Position numbers and translations under genes: made by a program. A stretch of DNA of 64,000 nucleotides from Bacteroidales bacterium (GTDB taxonomy: Bacteria; Bacteroidota; Bacteroidia; Bacteroidales; P3): positions 58,669 through 122,668 of the forward strand of contig JAFSPS010000047.1 of the NCBI GenBank assembly GCA_017451385.1. Direction: 5' to 3'. This document shows, one piece after another, positions 47,037-57,367 of the stretch (position 1 is the stretch's first letter; the number at the start of each line of letters is the position of its first letter). Under the pieces are notes generated by a model. It was not told where the DNA came from, did no database searches, and worked only from the letters and a program-made list of their open reading frames with translations.

Positions 47037-47843
47037 TTATTTTTTGTTGTAGAAAAGGCCGAATACCGCTGAGCCGGAGCCTGTCATGGAGGCATAGAGC
47101 GCCCCGCGTTCGTAGAGGGCTTTTTTTGTGGCTGCTATGGCAGGGTGTAAGGATGCTATGTGTGCCTCGAAGTCGTTGACAATCAGGTTGCGCCAGCGTG
47201 TTACGGGTTGCAGTATGGCATGGCGCAGGTCTGGCGTAGAGCTCGGATTATCCCATCGGTCGCGCGGCGTGATGCCGCTATAGGCTTCGCGTGTGGAAAC
47301 ACAGTCGTCGGGCTTCACAATCTCTATTGTCATGTTCATGCTGTCAAGGTCTATCACTACGGGTTCCATGCGGTCTCCTATGCCTGATACATACATGGGG
47401 CGGTTAAGGATGAAGAATGGGCAGTCTGCCCCCAGTCTGGCGGCACGCAGGCACAGCTCGTCGTCAGTGAGTCCGAGAGAGAAAAGTTGGTTGAGCATCT
47501 TGAGAGTGAAGGCGGCATCTGCGGAGCCACCGCCCAGACCGGCGCCGAAGGGTATTTTTTTGTTCAGCGTCATGGACACAGCACCTACACGGCTGCCAAA
47601 TTCGTCGCGTAGCAGGCGGTAGGCTTTGGCGCAGAGATTGTCAGCTGGTTCATTATCCAAAGCCAATCCTTGCTGCTGGAAAAGACATTCGCCGGCAGGG
47701 AGGTCGGGGAGCGGATTTATCACTAATTCGTCGCGTAACGACATGACGGGGATGAAAATGCTCTCAATGTCGTGATAGCCGTCGTCACGCCTATGCACGA
47801 TGTGCAAACCGAGGTTTATCTTGCAGTTAGGATAGGTGGTCAT
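47037..47843 (-). CDS. ispE: 4-diphosphocytidyl-2-C-methyl-D-erythritol kinase
   Basis: GHMP kinase of the non-mevalonate isoprenoid pathway, phosphorylating CDP-methylerythritol. The 268 residues show [21 protein letters not shown] at the N-terminus (substrate site, residues 6-26), the ATP-binding glycine loop [17 protein letters not shown] near 92-108, and a C-terminal [12 protein letters not shown] motif near 255. Its first 17 bases overlap the 3' end of phoH, so the two are translationally coupled. Length is slightly short but complete. Confidence 0.96.
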   Translation of the reverse strand: MTTYPNCKINLGLHIVHRRDDGYHDIESIFIPVMSLRDELVINPLPDLPAGECLFQQQGLALDNEPADNLCAKAYRLLRDEFGSRVGAVSMTLNKKIPFGAGLGGGSADAAFTLKMLNQLFSLGLTDDELCLRAARLGADCPFFILNRPMYVSGIGDRMEPVVIDLDSMNMTIEIVKPDDCVSTREAYSGITPRDRWDNPSSTPDLRHAILQPVTRWRNLIVNDFEAHIASLHPAIAATKKALYERGALYASMTGSGSAVFGLFYNKK

Positions 47844-48810
47844 ACTGTTTGTTGTTGGTTGAGGATGGCGATGCTTCTTGTTTCTCGTAGGCTTGGATTA
47901 TTTTGGTGACGAGACGATGACGAACAACATCTGTATGGTCCAACTGAATGATATCAATGCCTTTGATGCCGTTAAGGATTTGAGTGGCTTGCACGAGGCC
48001 GCTCTGCTGGTGGCGCGGCAGGTCAATCTGTGTGACATCGCCTGTTACAACGAATTTGGCGTTGCGCCCCATGCGAGTAAGAAACATCTTCAGTTGTGAC
48101 GGCGTAGCGTTCTGCGCCTCGTCGAGGATGACGAAGGCGTTGTCCAGCGTTCGACCGCGCATGAATGCCAGTGGAGCTATCTCTATGGTGTTGTCCTCCC
48201 AGTAGGAAAGCAGTTTCTGCTGCGGTATCATGTCGCGGAGAGCATCGTAAAGCGGTTGTAGGTAGGGGTCGAGTTTGTCGCGCAGGTCGCCTGGCAGGAA
48301 TCCGAGGTTCTCGCCAGCCTCTACGGCAGGACGCGTCAGCACTATACGTCGTACCTCTTTGTTTTTCAGTGCGCGCACAGCCATAGCTACGGCAGTATAG
48401 GTCTTTCCTGTGCCAGCAGGACCAATGGCGAAGACGACGTCGTTGTCGCGTATGGCATCGACGAGCCGTTGCTGGTTGTGTGTGCGCACTTTGACGAGCA
48501 GGCCGTTGCGACCGTGAACCAGTATTTCGTCGCTCATCTCGGCTTCTGGGGTGCTGCCGCCGTTCTCCATAATCTGCATCACGGCGTTCTCCGTCAGTTT
48601 GCCAAATTTTTCGTAATAAGTCATCATGGCCTGCAGTTTGCCCCCGAAATGCTCAATATCCTCTTCGTTGCCAATGGCTTTAAGCATTTCCCCCCGTGCC
48701 ACGAGTTTCAGTTTGGGGAAGAGCAACTTCACGAAGTCGAGCATACGGTCGTTGGTACCCCAAAAGTTGGCGTAGTCAATCTCGGAAAGCGAAAAAAGTT
48801 TTTCAGGCAT
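47827..48810 (-). CDS. phoH: PhoH-like ATPase
   Basis: The 327-residue protein belongs to the PhoH/YbeZ family of ATPases linked to rRNA maturation and phosphate stress. It has an N-terminal KH-like region and the P-loop [11 protein letters not shown] near 130, then the family signature [18 protein letters not shown] near 160-177, the Walker B ILDEAQN near 224 and GDVTQIDLP near 255. The YbeY endonuclease gene often paired with it in other phyla is not adjacent. It overlaps ispE downstream and follows the ROK kinase gene after 44 bases. Confidence 0.95.
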   Translation of the reverse strand: MPEKLFSLSEIDYANFWGTNDRMLDFVKLLFPKLKLVARGEMLKAIGNEEDIEHFGGKLQAMMTYYEKFGKLTENAVMQIMENGGSTPEAEMSDEILVHGRNGLLVKVRTHNQQRLVDAIRDNDVVFAIGPAGTGKTYTAVAMAVRALKNKEVRRIVLTRPAVEAGENLGFLPGDLRDKLDPYLQPLYDALRDMIPQQKLLSYWEDNTIEIAPLAFMRGRTLDNAFVILDEAQNATPSQLKMFLTRMGRNAKFVVTGDVTQIDLPRHQQSGLVQATQILNGIKGIDIIQLDHTDVVRHRLVTKIIQAYEKQEASPSSTNNKQYDHLS

Positions 48811-48854
48811 AGCTCAGTCTGCAAAAAGGCATTAAGGCTTGTTAGATGATGCTG

Positions 48855-49835
48855 TTACTTCATTTTTATCACAGCGGCGGCGCCGAGTATGGCTACCTCG
48901 TTGGCACGCAGTTCTGACATGCGTACTTTGCAGGTGCCTTTGTAGTTGTAGAGCAGATGTTTTTCAAACTCGCGGCGCAGGGGTGCCAGCAGAGGCTCGC
49001 CCACCAATGTAGGGCCGCCCATGAGGAAGATTGCCGAGGGTGAGGAGAAAGCTACGGCGTTGGCCATAGCCATGCCGAGATAGTGTGCTGTGATTTCGAA
49101 GGCCTTGATAGCCAGAGGGTCGCCGGCGTTGGCGGCATCGCCGAGGTCTTTGCATGAAAGGTCTGTCAAGGCACGGTTATGGTCAATCCATCCCGGGGTT
49201 GTCGGCTCGTTGTCGTCACGGTGTAGAGCGTCGTGTGAGGCGCGTAGCTCGGCATAGGTCTGCAGTATTCCGCGCGACGAAGCGTAGGCTTCGGTGCATC
49301 CGCGCAGTCCGCAGCTGCACTGGCGTCCGTCAGGAACCAAGATGGCGTGACCCAGCTCGCCGGCGGCTCCTGTGGAGCCCAGCAGCAAGCGGCCGTCAAT
49401 CACAATGCCGCTGCCTACGCCGGTGCCGAGGGTGAACATGATAAAGTTCTTCATACCTTTGGCTCCGCCATAGATGTATTCGCCATAGGCGGCGGCGTTG
49501 GCATCGTTGCTCAGAGCCACGGGCACATCGACATAGCGCTTGATTTCGTCGCCGAAGTTAAGTAGCCCTTTCATGCTGAGGTTCATGGCGTTTTCGACGC
49601 ATCTCGTGTAATAGTTGGCGTTGGGTGCGCCGATGCCAATGCCTTCGACGTTGCTGAAGTCTGCCGATACGGTGGCGAGCAGCTGTTTCAATTCATCCAT
49701 CATGTCGTGGATGTATTGTTGGAAGTTGTTGTATTTGCTGGTGCTGAAACGGCGACGGGCAACGATTTTGCCCTCTTCGCTCACGAGGCCCATGTCAGTG
49801 TTGGTGCCTCCAACGTCAATGCCTATTGCGTACAT
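48855..49835 (-). CDS. ROK-family sugar kinase (probable glucokinase)
   Basis: The 326 residues show the ROK layout: the phosphate-1 loop GIDVGGTNTDMGLV at 4-17, the catalytic aspartate in LSNDANAAAYGE near 115, TLGTGVGSGIVIDG near 140, the ExGH motif AGELGHAIL near 162, and the zinc-binding CSCGLRGCTEAYAS near 178. This pattern fits ATP-dependent glucokinases of Bacteroidota, but sugar specificity cannot be proved from sequence. It lies 18 bases downstream of the phosphodiester glycosidase gene in a minus-strand run. Confidence 0.9.
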   Translation of the reverse strand: MYAIGIDVGGTNTDMGLVSEEGKIVARRRFSTSKYNNFQQYIHDMMDELKQLLATVSADFSNVEGIGIGAPNANYYTRCVENAMNLSMKGLLNFGDEIKRYVDVPVALSNDANAAAYGEYIYGGAKGMKNFIMFTLGTGVGSGIVIDGRLLLGSTGAAGELGHAILVPDGRQCSCGLRGCTEAYASSRGILQTYAELRASHDALHRDDNEPTTPGWIDHNRALTDLSCKDLGDAANAGDPLAIKAFEITAHYLGMAMANAVAFSSPSAIFLMGGPTLVGEPLLAPLRREFEKHLLYNYKGTCKVRMSELRANEVAILGAAAVIKMK

Positions 49836-49853
49836 GTTGTATAATATTTGGTG

Positions 49854-50789
49854 TTATTGATTGCTTTGTGTTTTTGAAGGGCGTGCCAGATAGATGATGT
49901 TGGCAACGTCACGTTGCCCCATGTGGTCGAATTTGTTGTTGTCTGAAGGGTGGTTTACTACTCCGTCGGTGTTGTTGAATTCGTCGCCATCCACATAAAG
50001 TGTTGAAGAGCCGCCACCGTCGAGGTTCATGGCTTGGTAGCATCCGAGCCATTGCATGGCGAGAGCAAGCTGATGGAGCGACAGACCGGCAGCGTTTTTT
50101 GGGAAACGGCCGTCAGCGACAAGCAGTATTACAGAGCCATCGTGGCGAATGCCTATAGCAGTACGGTTGTGGCGATGGGTGACAAAGGTGCGGTCGTTGC
50201 GCTGCGGCACCATCTTGCCATCCCAGAGCAACATGGGGCCGGCGGTCATGATGTTGGCGTGAGGCAGATGGCGTTCGTAGAAGCGTGCGCTGTCGGGGAC
50301 GATAAAACCTATGGTGTCGGCATCAAGAACGAGCGTGGCATACTGGAAGTATTTGCGTTGTGTGGTGTCGCCAGAGAGTGGCGTAGTGTTGATGCCAAGT
50401 TCGTTGTTGTCGATGCGAAGGTAGCAGACGGGAAAGGTGTTGACGGAGTCCATGTCGAAAAAGGTGCCGTTGATGGCGAGAGAGGCATTGAGGCGTTTGG
50501 CCTGTTCGGACACAGTGGTGAGTACCGTATCGGCAGAGAGATGTAGCCTATATATTTCGCTGGAAGGGATGATGACGACAAAGAAGGCTTGTGGCTCGCC
50601 AAAGAGGTAGTCGAACTCGTGGTAGCCGATGCTGACGCCCTCTTTGCTCACTATATGCCAGTCGGCGCCGGTGATGGTGGCGGAGTCTATGGCATGATTG
50701 TCGCGCTGCGAATAGGCGGAGAATGAGCATATCAAGAGCAGGAACAGGAGCTTCAGCAGGGCGATGCTATTGTTGTTAGACTTGTTCAT
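49854..50789 (-). CDS. Secreted phosphodiester glycosidase family protein
   Basis: The 311-residue protein has an N-terminal signal sequence (about 8-27) and a domain of the NAGPA/DUF2233 family, which cleaves sugar-phosphodiester bonds such as those exposing mannose 6-phosphate or in wall teichoic or exopolysaccharide. Signature stretches are LAINGTFFDMDSVN near 97, NIMTAGPML near 180, RTAIGIRHDG near 205 and MNLDGGGSSTLYVDG near 256. The natural substrate here is unknown. It lies 15 bases downstream of the LytTR regulator gene and upstream of the ROK kinase gene, suggesting shared expression. Confidence 0.88.
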   Translation of the reverse strand: MNKSNNNSIALLKLLFLLLICSFSAYSQRDNHAIDSATITGADWHIVSKEGVSIGYHEFDYLFGEPQAFFVVIIPSSEIYRLHLSADTVLTTVSEQAKRLNASLAINGTFFDMDSVNTFPVCYLRIDNNELGINTTPLSGDTTQRKYFQYATLVLDADTIGFIVPDSARFYERHLPHANIMTAGPMLLWDGKMVPQRNDRTFVTHRHNRTAIGIRHDGSVILLVADGRFPKNAAGLSLHQLALAMQWLGCYQAMNLDGGGSSTLYVDGDEFNNTDGVVNHPSDNNKFDHMGQRDVANIIYLARPSKTQSNQ

Positions 50790-50804
50790 CGTGACGGGGT
50801 TGTT

Positions 50805-51641
50805 TTATTTGATAGAAGAGAAGGCATGAGCGACTTCTGCAGCATAGGTGGGAGACACAGGAATGTGGGATAGCTCTGTGCGTTGCATCTCGGCAAAGGT
50901 GGTAGAGCCGTCTTTGCGTAGTATTTTTATCTTTCGAGGGTTGATGTAGTAGGAGCGGTGGCAGCGGATGAGCCCATGCTTCTCGCAGGTGGCTTCAACG
51001 CCTTTCATGCTGTTGCGCAACGAGTAGCGTTGCAGTTTCCCGTTGTCGTCATAGACTATGTTGACGTAGTTGCCTGCCGACTCAACGGAATAGACTGCGT
51101 TGAGGTCAACCATGAGTTTTGCGTTGTTCTTCTCGTCGTAGAACTGTACAACCTCCTCTACGTGAGTGGCTGTCTCTTTAAGTTTTGCAATGGTTTGGCG
51201 GGCTTCGTTCAGCTGTTCGTTGCGTTCTTGTAGTTTTATGCAAATCCAGAAGGTGAGGTAGGGGTATATGGCTACCGATAGTCCAATAAGCAGTACCGGC
51301 AGTAGGATTTCGAAAAAGCCGCGGTGGGTGTAGAGGCAGAAGAAGAGGTCGCAGAAGAGACAGCTGGCGAGCCATTCCAGCACTTGCCATGCTATAAACT
51401 CGCGCTCATGAAGATTGGAGCCACGACAGAACAGAAATATGGTACGCGACACAATGGTAACAGTCATAACGATGGCGGCGAGAATGGGGATGATGAGTCC
51501 GTTATGGTCGTTCCAAGAAGAGGTGTCATAGCCGTAGGAAGGAGCATAGAGTACAGCAAAGAGGATGGCAAAGACTGTGAGTAATACAATGAAGTATATG
51601 TGAGTCTTAATGGTGTAGAATTGTTGTGGTATCTTTCTCAT
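50805..51641 (-). CDS. Membrane-anchored LytTR-type transcription regulator
   Basis: The 278-residue protein has four hydrophobic segments (about 14-33, 45-65, 80-110 and 115-135), a short coiled coil (about 138-165), and a C-terminal LytTR DNA-binding domain (VYSVESAGNYVNIVY near 185, LIRCHRSYYINPRKI near 225). Such membrane-bound LytTR proteins without a receiver domain are common in Bacteroidales; the signal and targets are unknown. It starts 13 bases after the tamB stop, so it is probably expressed from the tamB promoter. Confidence 0.88.
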   Translation of the reverse strand: MRKIPQQFYTIKTHIYFIVLLTVFAILFAVLYAPSYGYDTSSWNDHNGLIIPILAAIVMTVTIVSRTIFLFCRGSNLHEREFIAWQVLEWLASCLFCDLFFCLYTHRGFFEILLPVLLIGLSVAIYPYLTFWICIKLQERNEQLNEARQTIAKLKETATHVEEVVQFYDEKNNAKLMVDLNAVYSVESAGNYVNIVYDDNGKLQRYSLRNSMKGVEATCEKHGLIRCHRSYYINPRKIKILRKDGSTTFAEMQRTELSHIPVSPTYAAEVAHAFSSIK

Positions 51642-51654
51642 CGTATGTTTTTAC

Positions 51655-54600
51655 TCAATCGTTAGTGGAAGAGGTGTTGCGACGGAAAATGTCGCCCCAG
51701 TTGTTAAATTCGCGTGTTAGCTTGAGTCCCATGCCTTGACGATAGGGCAGTTCGGCTCGAGTGAAATCGTTGGTGTTGGTGCGGTTGAAGGCGAAGAGGT
51801 GTAGGCGAGGGTTGATTTTATAGCCTACCAGTACGTCGCCAACGATATTGGTCTTGGCATCGTTAGTCTTCAGCGTGCGTGTCTCGCCGCCATAGCCGAG
51901 AGTGGATTCGACATATAGACGGTTCCACTCCTTGCGCAGGTCGATGTCTAACTGTTCGGTGGTTAGCTCCGTCTCCCCTTGATAGCCTATATTGATATCT
52001 ATAGCACCATTGATGGCGTTGTTGAGCATGCCGCTGATGGTAGAGGTCATAAGGTTGACGCCACCTGCCGAAGCGTTGTCCATAGCACCAGACGACGAGC
52101 TGTTGTTGATAAAACGGCCGGTAAGCAGCAGCGAGAGGGACTGGCTGAACATCTCACGTTCGTTGTCGCGGTCTATATATGCCCATATCTCGTCGCCCAC
52201 GCTCTTGTCGGATTGTGGCAGACGCAGGTCGAATTTTATATTTGGCTCGTTCAGAGTGCCGGTCAGAAGTATGACATTCTCTATTTTGATGGAGCGTGCA
52301 GAACCTTCTATGGCATCACCCATCAGCGAGGCAAGGTTGGCATGAGTAGAGCAGGCGGCGCTGATGTTGAAACGGGTGTTGTTGATGTCTCCGGGCACAC
52401 GTATCTCGCTGCCTTCGTCAAGGACGAAGAGAAAGTGTTTAAGGGACATTAGGTCAACGTCGAGAACGCCGTTGGCGAGTTCATAGTTGCCGTTAATGAT
52501 GGGCTGGTTGCCGTTGTTCATGGTGAGGAGGAACTTGCCGGTGCCGTTAGCAGTCAGTTTTGGTGCTACCTGTTGAAAACGCATGGGCAGGATAAGCGTC
52601 AGGTCGGGCGTAATGTCGAGTTCTAAGTTGAGAGACAACGCGGAATTGGTGGCACGACGTTCGGTTTTCTTGGTCTGTACATTAGCAAATTCGGTCGGTA
52701 CAATAAACTCAACATAATTGCTCTCGGATACTTCGCGGCGGTCGTCGATGGGTACCCTGATAGAGCTGTTGCGTTGTGTCACAGCTTTGGTTGACAAGTT
52801 GATATTGCTTGTGTTGCCAGAGAGTGTGCCGTCCAGCGAGGCATAGAGTGTGCCTGAGATGGTGTCATTGTTTTGCTGGCGGTTGAAAAGCATGAAGTTA
52901 GGGGTAGAGAAATTGATATCGAGGTTTGCTTCATGCAATGCTTCGTAGTTTATAGTGCCGTTGATGTTGAGGATGTTGCTGCTTGGGTCGTACATTTCGA
53001 ATTGATGAAGCGTGACGGACTTGTCTTTCAGGAAGAGGGTATCGCTAAACCTGTAGTCCACGCCGGTGATTTCGATGCCCAGCAGTCCGTTTTCGACGAT
53101 GGCGGAGCCTTGCAGCGAGGGAGCGGTAAAGGGTCCTTTGACATACAGCTCGCCGTGCAGCATACCGTCAAATTTGGAGGCGAAAGAGCTCAACAGTGGT
53201 GCTGCCATTTTGAGCGGGAAATGGTCAAAGTTGCAGACGGCATCGACGCTTGGCGTTCCGTTGATGTCGATTGTGCCGTCAATAGACAGCGGGGAAAACG
53301 ATTCGCCGTTATAAAGAGTCTGTGTGGTCAATCCAATAGTCATCAGCCCCGATTCGGTGTTGCCGTCGGATGTAAGGTTCAGATGCCCCAGATTGTATTG
53401 GTTGACCTTGCAGTCGTTCACATCCATCTTTGCCTTGATGTATGGTGTCTCGTTAAGTCCGGTGATGGTTACGTCGGCAGTGATGCGCCCGTCGATGTCA
53501 AAGCCACTGCCATGCAGCCACTGGTTAGAAATCCATTTAAGGCTGATGTCTCTCAGGTTGGCGATGACGACGTCGTCTTTGTCGTCCTCTTTGTCAATAT
53601 CGACATTGATGGTGAAAAACTGCAAAGGCTCGCCGTTGTTATAGGCTTCGGCTTCGTTAGAATGGTCTTTCGCCATGAGGTAAGGTATTTTCAGTACGCC
53701 GCGACGAAGGGTGATGGTTTCCCTCTCGAGCGACCAGCGTTTCTGCGCCACGTCGAAGCCTCCTTCAGTCAGGAGTATGGAGTTGCCGTCCTCGTTGCTC
53801 AGTAGTACGAGGTTGAGCAAAGCGTTCTTCATGTTTCCTGTGTTGCCGCTCTGCATGTTTATGTGCGTCTCGTAGCTTGCAAGGTCTATAGCCAATGCTA
53901 CTTCCTCTAATAGCGATGGATTGCCGATGCACAGACGCTCGGAGCCCCCCTCGAGGCGGTAGCTGTCGCCGTAGGCGTTGCCTATCAGTACCACGTCTTT
54001 CATGCCGAAACCGCCGATGGCGATGGAGTCTGAGCGAAGCACAAGGCGAAGGTCCATGGACTGGTTGTAGGTGGCGTTGAGTGTTGTGCCACGAGCTATA
54101 GAGATGCTGCTGCCCAGCTGTTGCAGTTGGTCGTAGCCACCATGCCAAGTCAGGTCAATGGCTAAGGAGGCGTCGGTGATGGTGTCGGTCAGCGTTTTGC
54201 CGAGCCACGGGTTGTAGTAGGTCGGCAGGTATTTGTCGCAGAACTGGTGAGCAATCAGCCCGAAGTCGGTGTAGTTGAAATATCCGCTTACAGTTCCATT
54301 CACCCAGTCGCTTGTCAGGTGTAGTTCGCGTTGTTGCCGCAGCTCGTCAATGCTAAGGAATATATTGTTGAGGCGTATAGTCTTGTCGCCGAAAGTGATT
54401 TTAGTGTTGTTGAGGGAGGCGTTGCCCGTCATCTCTTGCAGGGAGCTGCCCACGGCGTTGACCCGCAGGTGTGTGGCGAAAGCCAATGAGCTGTCGCTTT
54501 CAAGAAGATGCAGGCGTGCTGCGTCGCAGTTCTCGACAGAAGCATTGACGGTTATGCGGTTGCCGGAGGTGTCTGCCATAATGCCGCCGCTGAGATTTAC

Positions 54601-56118
54601 AGCAAGCAGAGGGTCGTCGATGGCTATGTCGAAATCAATCCTGTCGTGCGACAGGTTGCTTTTGATGGTTGAGCTGTTTATTGGGACACCATGCAACACG
54701 GTGTTGTATAGCTCTCCGTCCATAGTACCCGAGAGGTCGCTGTAGGAGGTGCCGTGGCATTTGATGCTGCTGCGTAGCCCCGAAGTGCTGACCCACTCGT
54801 TGGGTAATACAGATGAAATCTTTATCTCTGGCGTTGACAAGTTGCAGCTTGCATAATACTCGTTGTGTCTGTTGTCGTAGCGCACCTCAAGGTCGGACTC
54901 CAAGCGGCAGATGTCTGTGGCAATAGCTATTTTGGCATCGCAGTGCTGCTGGCTTCCGTCGAGAGTTATCTGCGAGTGTATGTTGCCGATAGCCGAGAGC
55001 ATCTGTGGCAGGTGGAAATCAACCTTTTCAGGCAGGGCAATCTGCGTGAGAGAGGCGTAGGAGGTCACGAGGTCGTTGACGGAAATGCGCATGACGGTGT
55101 TTGCTATGTCTGGCAGTCCTGTGATGGAGCCTTGCACGCCGAGCGAGAGGCGGTCGATGATGTCAACACCGATGCTGTCAACAACGAGTGCTGCCACGAG
55201 GCCTTCGGCTCTGCCGCATATTCTTACGCTGTCGCGTACTCCCCACAATAGCGGCACCCAGTGTCCTACGTCTTTCATTCCCACAACGCATCCCTCCTTG
55301 AGTATCAGATTGTGATGGACATCGTTGCAGTAGTCGCTGAGGCCGTCCCACGTGTCATAGGTCATTGATGCGTCGAACTTCAGTGTTGTGTTGTCTGTTG
55401 TCAGCTCGAGATTGTCTGCCGTGATGCCATAGGGCGACACGGCGGCGTCGCACGTAAGATTTCTGAGGTTGAAGCCCGACCGCTCGCGCGCGGCGAAGCG
55501 TTCGATGTGGCAATGTATGTCGTCGGCATCAACGCGTATGTCGTTGATTTTTGCGTTAATGTTGTAGTAGTGTTGGTGCTGGTAGTTGACACTGTGTTCG
55601 AGAATAGGTGTCTGGGAACCGGAGTTGAGGTCCATGCGATATTCTACGTTGTCGAGTATCAGCTGTTTGGCTCGCACAATGAAGTGTGTTGTCTCATGGG
55701 GCGTTGTGTCTGGTTCGCTGTTTGAGGCGAAGTAGTCGATAATGTATTTCAGGTTGATTTGAGCCGAATCGTCGGTCTTGAGGTGGAAATAGGTGTTGCG
55801 CAACTTCACGCTGTTTAGCCGTAACCCTTCATCGTCGATGGGCATGCCGGTGTAGTGTACCGATAGCTGCTGACAAAGGAATATGGTGTCGTCGTCGGGG
55901 TCAACGAGTTTGATGCCGTAGAGGTCCACAGAACCGAAAGGATTGACGCGTATGGCAGAGATGTCCACGGTGCCGCCCCATTCTTTGGTGAAATAGCTGC
56001 TCGCAATGCTTCCAATGGCTGTTTGCCCTATCCAGCTGCAAAGAATCGCCACTAATAGATAAGCGACAAGCAAAATGCTGCCGAGAACGATGGCTATTAT
56101 TTTGAGCGTCTTTTTCAA
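51655..56118 (-). CDS. tamB: Translocation/assembly module TamB-like protein
   Basis: The 1487-residue AsmA/TamB-type protein has a single N-terminal membrane helix (about 5-32), then a very long periplasmic region of repeated beta strands (the hydrophobic-groove type predicted to carry lipids or help outer-membrane assembly), and the TamB C-terminal domain (about 1130 to end, including GYQGETELTTEQLDIDL and a final LPYRQGMGLKLTREFNNW). The length fits Bacteroidota TamB. It heads a minus-strand run of seven genes and is divergent from tsaD, an arrangement I recall as common in the phylum. Confidence 0.9.
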   Translation of the reverse strand: MKKTLKIIAIVLGSILLVAYLLVAILCSWIGQTAIGSIASSYFTKEWGGTVDISAIRVNPFGSVDLYGIKLVDPDDDTIFLCQQLSVHYTGMPIDDEGLRLNSVKLRNTYFHLKTDDSAQINLKYIIDYFASNSEPDTTPHETTHFIVRAKQLILDNVEYRMDLNSGSQTPILEHSVNYQHQHYYNINAKINDIRVDADDIHCHIERFAARERSGFNLRNLTCDAAVSPYGITADNLELTTDNTTLKFDASMTYDTWDGLSDYCNDVHHNLILKEGCVVGMKDVGHWVPLLWGVRDSVRICGRAEGLVAALVVDSIGVDIIDRLSLGVQGSITGLPDIANTVMRISVNDLVTSYASLTQIALPEKVDFHLPQMLSAIGNIHSQITLDGSQQHCDAKIAIATDICRLESDLEVRYDNRHNEYYASCNLSTPEIKISSVLPNEWVSTSGLRSSIKCHGTSYSDLSGTMDGELYNTVLHGVPINSSTIKSNLSHDRIDFDIAIDDPLLAVNLSGGIMADTSGNRITVNASVENCDAARLHLLESDSSLAFATHLRVNAVGSSLQEMTGNASLNNTKITFGDKTIRLNNIFLSIDELRQQRELHLTSDWVNGTVSGYFNYTDFGLIAHQFCDKYLPTYYNPWLGKTLTDTITDASLAIDLTWHGGYDQLQQLGSSISIARGTTLNATYNQSMDLRLVLRSDSIAIGGFGMKDVVLIGNAYGDSYRLEGGSERLCIGNPSLLEEVALAIDLASYETHINMQSGNTGNMKNALLNLVLLSNEDGNSILLTEGGFDVAQKRWSLERETITLRRGVLKIPYLMAKDHSNEAEAYNNGEPLQFFTINVDIDKEDDKDDVVIANLRDISLKWISNQWLHGSGFDIDGRITADVTITGLNETPYIKAKMDVNDCKVNQYNLGHLNLTSDGNTESGLMTIGLTTQTLYNGESFSPLSIDGTIDINGTPSVDAVCNFDHFPLKMAAPLLSSFASKFDGMLHGELYVKGPFTAPSLQGSAIVENGLLGIEITGVDYRFSDTLFLKDKSVTLHQFEMYDPSSNILNINGTINYEALHEANLDINFSTPNFMLFNRQQNNDTISGTLYASLDGTLSGNTSNINLSTKAVTQRNSSIRVPIDDRREVSESNYVEFIVPTEFANVQTKKTERRATNSALSLNLELDITPDLTLILPMRFQQVAPKLTANGTGKFLLTMNNGNQPIINGNYELANGVLDVDLMSLKHFLFVLDEGSEIRVPGDINNTRFNISAACSTHANLASLMGDAIEGSARSIKIENVILLTGTLNEPNIKFDLRLPQSDKSVGDEIWAYIDRDNEREMFSQSLSLLLTGRFINNSSSSGAMDNASAGGVNLMTSTISGMLNNAINGAIDINIGYQGETELTTEQLDIDLRKEWNRLYVESTLGYGGETRTLKTNDAKTNIVGDVLVGYKINPRLHLFAFNRTNTNDFTRAELPYRQGMGLKLTREFNNWGDIFRRNTSSTND

Positions 56119-56178
56119 CTGGTTACGATGGTGTGATGTGGCGTATTATGTCGATTTTGAGATTTTTGGTAGAACATG

Positions 56179-56210
56179 CAAAAATACAAGTATTTATAAT
56201 AATAAGCAAA
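56179..56210 (-). promoter_or_regulatory. Full Bacteroidota promoter for tamB
   Basis: On the minus strand TTTG (56210-56207) and TATTTTTG (56186-56179) are separated by 20 bases. The -7 box is 60 bases before the tamB ATG. The downstream genes have gaps of 13-18 bases or overlap, except 44 bases before phoH and 59 before the second giant gene, so this promoter may serve the whole run. Confidence 0.8.
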
Positions 56211-56245
56211 AAAAGTTATATATACGATTAGTCTGAAAATTTGTG

Positions 56246-56253
56246 TATTTTTG
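56246..56253 (+). promoter_or_regulatory. -7 promoter element for tsaD
   Basis: TATTTTTG followed by CATCG lies 42 bases before the tsaD ATG. No clear TTTG at the usual distance upstream. It is back to back with the tamB promoter within 178 bases. Confidence 0.65.
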
Positions 56254-56295
56254 CATCGTATTTTATTGTCTATTTTCTAACGCTAAAGAATACTA

Positions 56296-57300
56296 ATGTC
56301 TCTCATACTCGCCATTGAGTCGTCCTGTGACGACACATCCGCTGCCGTTCTCCGCGACGATGTATTGCTGTCAAATGTCATAGCATCGCAGAAAGTTCAT
56401 GAGCAATATGGTGGCGTGGTTCCAGAATTGGCATCGCGTGCCCACCAGCAGAATATAGTCCCCGTTGTTGATACAGCCCTTGCCAAAGCTGGCGTGGAGC
56501 GTGGCATGATAGATGCTGTCGCGTTCACGCGGGGGCCCGGATTGTTGGGGTCGTTGCTTGTGGGTGTCTCTTTTGCAAAAGGTTTTGCTCAGGCGTTGGG
56601 CAAGCCGCTCATAGAGGTCAATCACCTGCAGGCGCATGTGTTGTCGCATTTTATTCGAGAGGACGAGAACACTCAGGTGCCGCAGTTCCCGCTGGTGTGC
56701 CTGCTCGTCTCTGGAGGGCATACGCAGATATTGTTGCTTCGCAGCCATTTCGAGATGGAGCTTTTGGGGCAGACGATAGATGATGCCGCCGGCGAAGCTA
56801 TAGACAAGGCTGCCAAAATTATGGACCTCGGCTATCCTGGCGGCCCCATCATAGACCGCTTGGCGCGAGAAGGCAATGCCGATGCGTTCCATTTCGCTAC
56901 GCCTAATATCAAGGGCTACGACTATAGCTTCAGCGGACTGAAGACGTCGTTCCTCTATTTCTTGCGTGACCAGCTTGTCGCCGACCCTGCGTTTATAGAG
57001 ACTCACAAGGCCGACTTGTGTGCCAGCATACAGAAGTGTATCGTCGATTTTCTGATAAAGAAGCTTGAGCGAGCTGTTGTCGCTTGTGGAGCGCGTAATG
57101 TGGCAATAGCAGGAGGTGTCTCTGCCAATAGTTTGTTGCGCTCGCGGATTCAGGAGTTGGGCGTGCGACGCAAGTGGACAACATTCATTCCCAAGATGCA
57201 GTATTGCACAGATAATGCCGCTATGGTCGGTATTGCGGGCTATTACAAATTCTTAAAAAAAGAATTTGCTGATATCTCCTTGCCGCCCTACGCCCGATAG
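56296..57300 (+). CDS. tsaD: tRNA N6-adenosine threonylcarbamoyltransferase TsaD
   Basis: Catalytic subunit that transfers the threonylcarbamoyl group to A37 of ANN-decoding tRNAs, working with TsaB and TsaE. The 334 residues show ESSCDDTSAA at 7-16, SRAHQQNIVPV near 46, the metal-site histidines in VNHLQAHVLSH near 108-118, LVSGGHTQI near 132, GYPGGPIIDRLA near 178, FSGLKTSFLY near 213 and AGGVSANSLLRSR near 271. Length is normal. Divergent from tamB and followed after 67 bases by a PorP-family gene. Confidence 0.97.
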   Translation: MSLILAIESSCDDTSAAVLRDDVLLSNVIASQKVHEQYGGVVPELASRAHQQNIVPVVDTALAKAGVERGMIDAVAFTRGPGLLGSLLVGVSFAKGFAQALGKPLIEVNHLQAHVLSHFIREDENTQVPQFPLVCLLVSGGHTQILLLRSHFEMELLGQTIDDAAGEAIDKAAKIMDLGYPGGPIIDRLAREGNADAFHFATPNIKGYDYSFSGLKTSFLYFLRDQLVADPAFIETHKADLCASIQKCIVDFLIKKLERAVVACGARNVAIAGGVSANSLLRSRIQELGVRRKWTTFIPKMQYCTDNAAMVGIAGYYKFLKKEFADISLPPYAR

Positions 57301-57367
57301 GGTAGTGCGGTGTAATGCAGAAAGGTTGTTTTTTTGAAGAATGTAGTATAGTTTGTAGCTTGGTAGT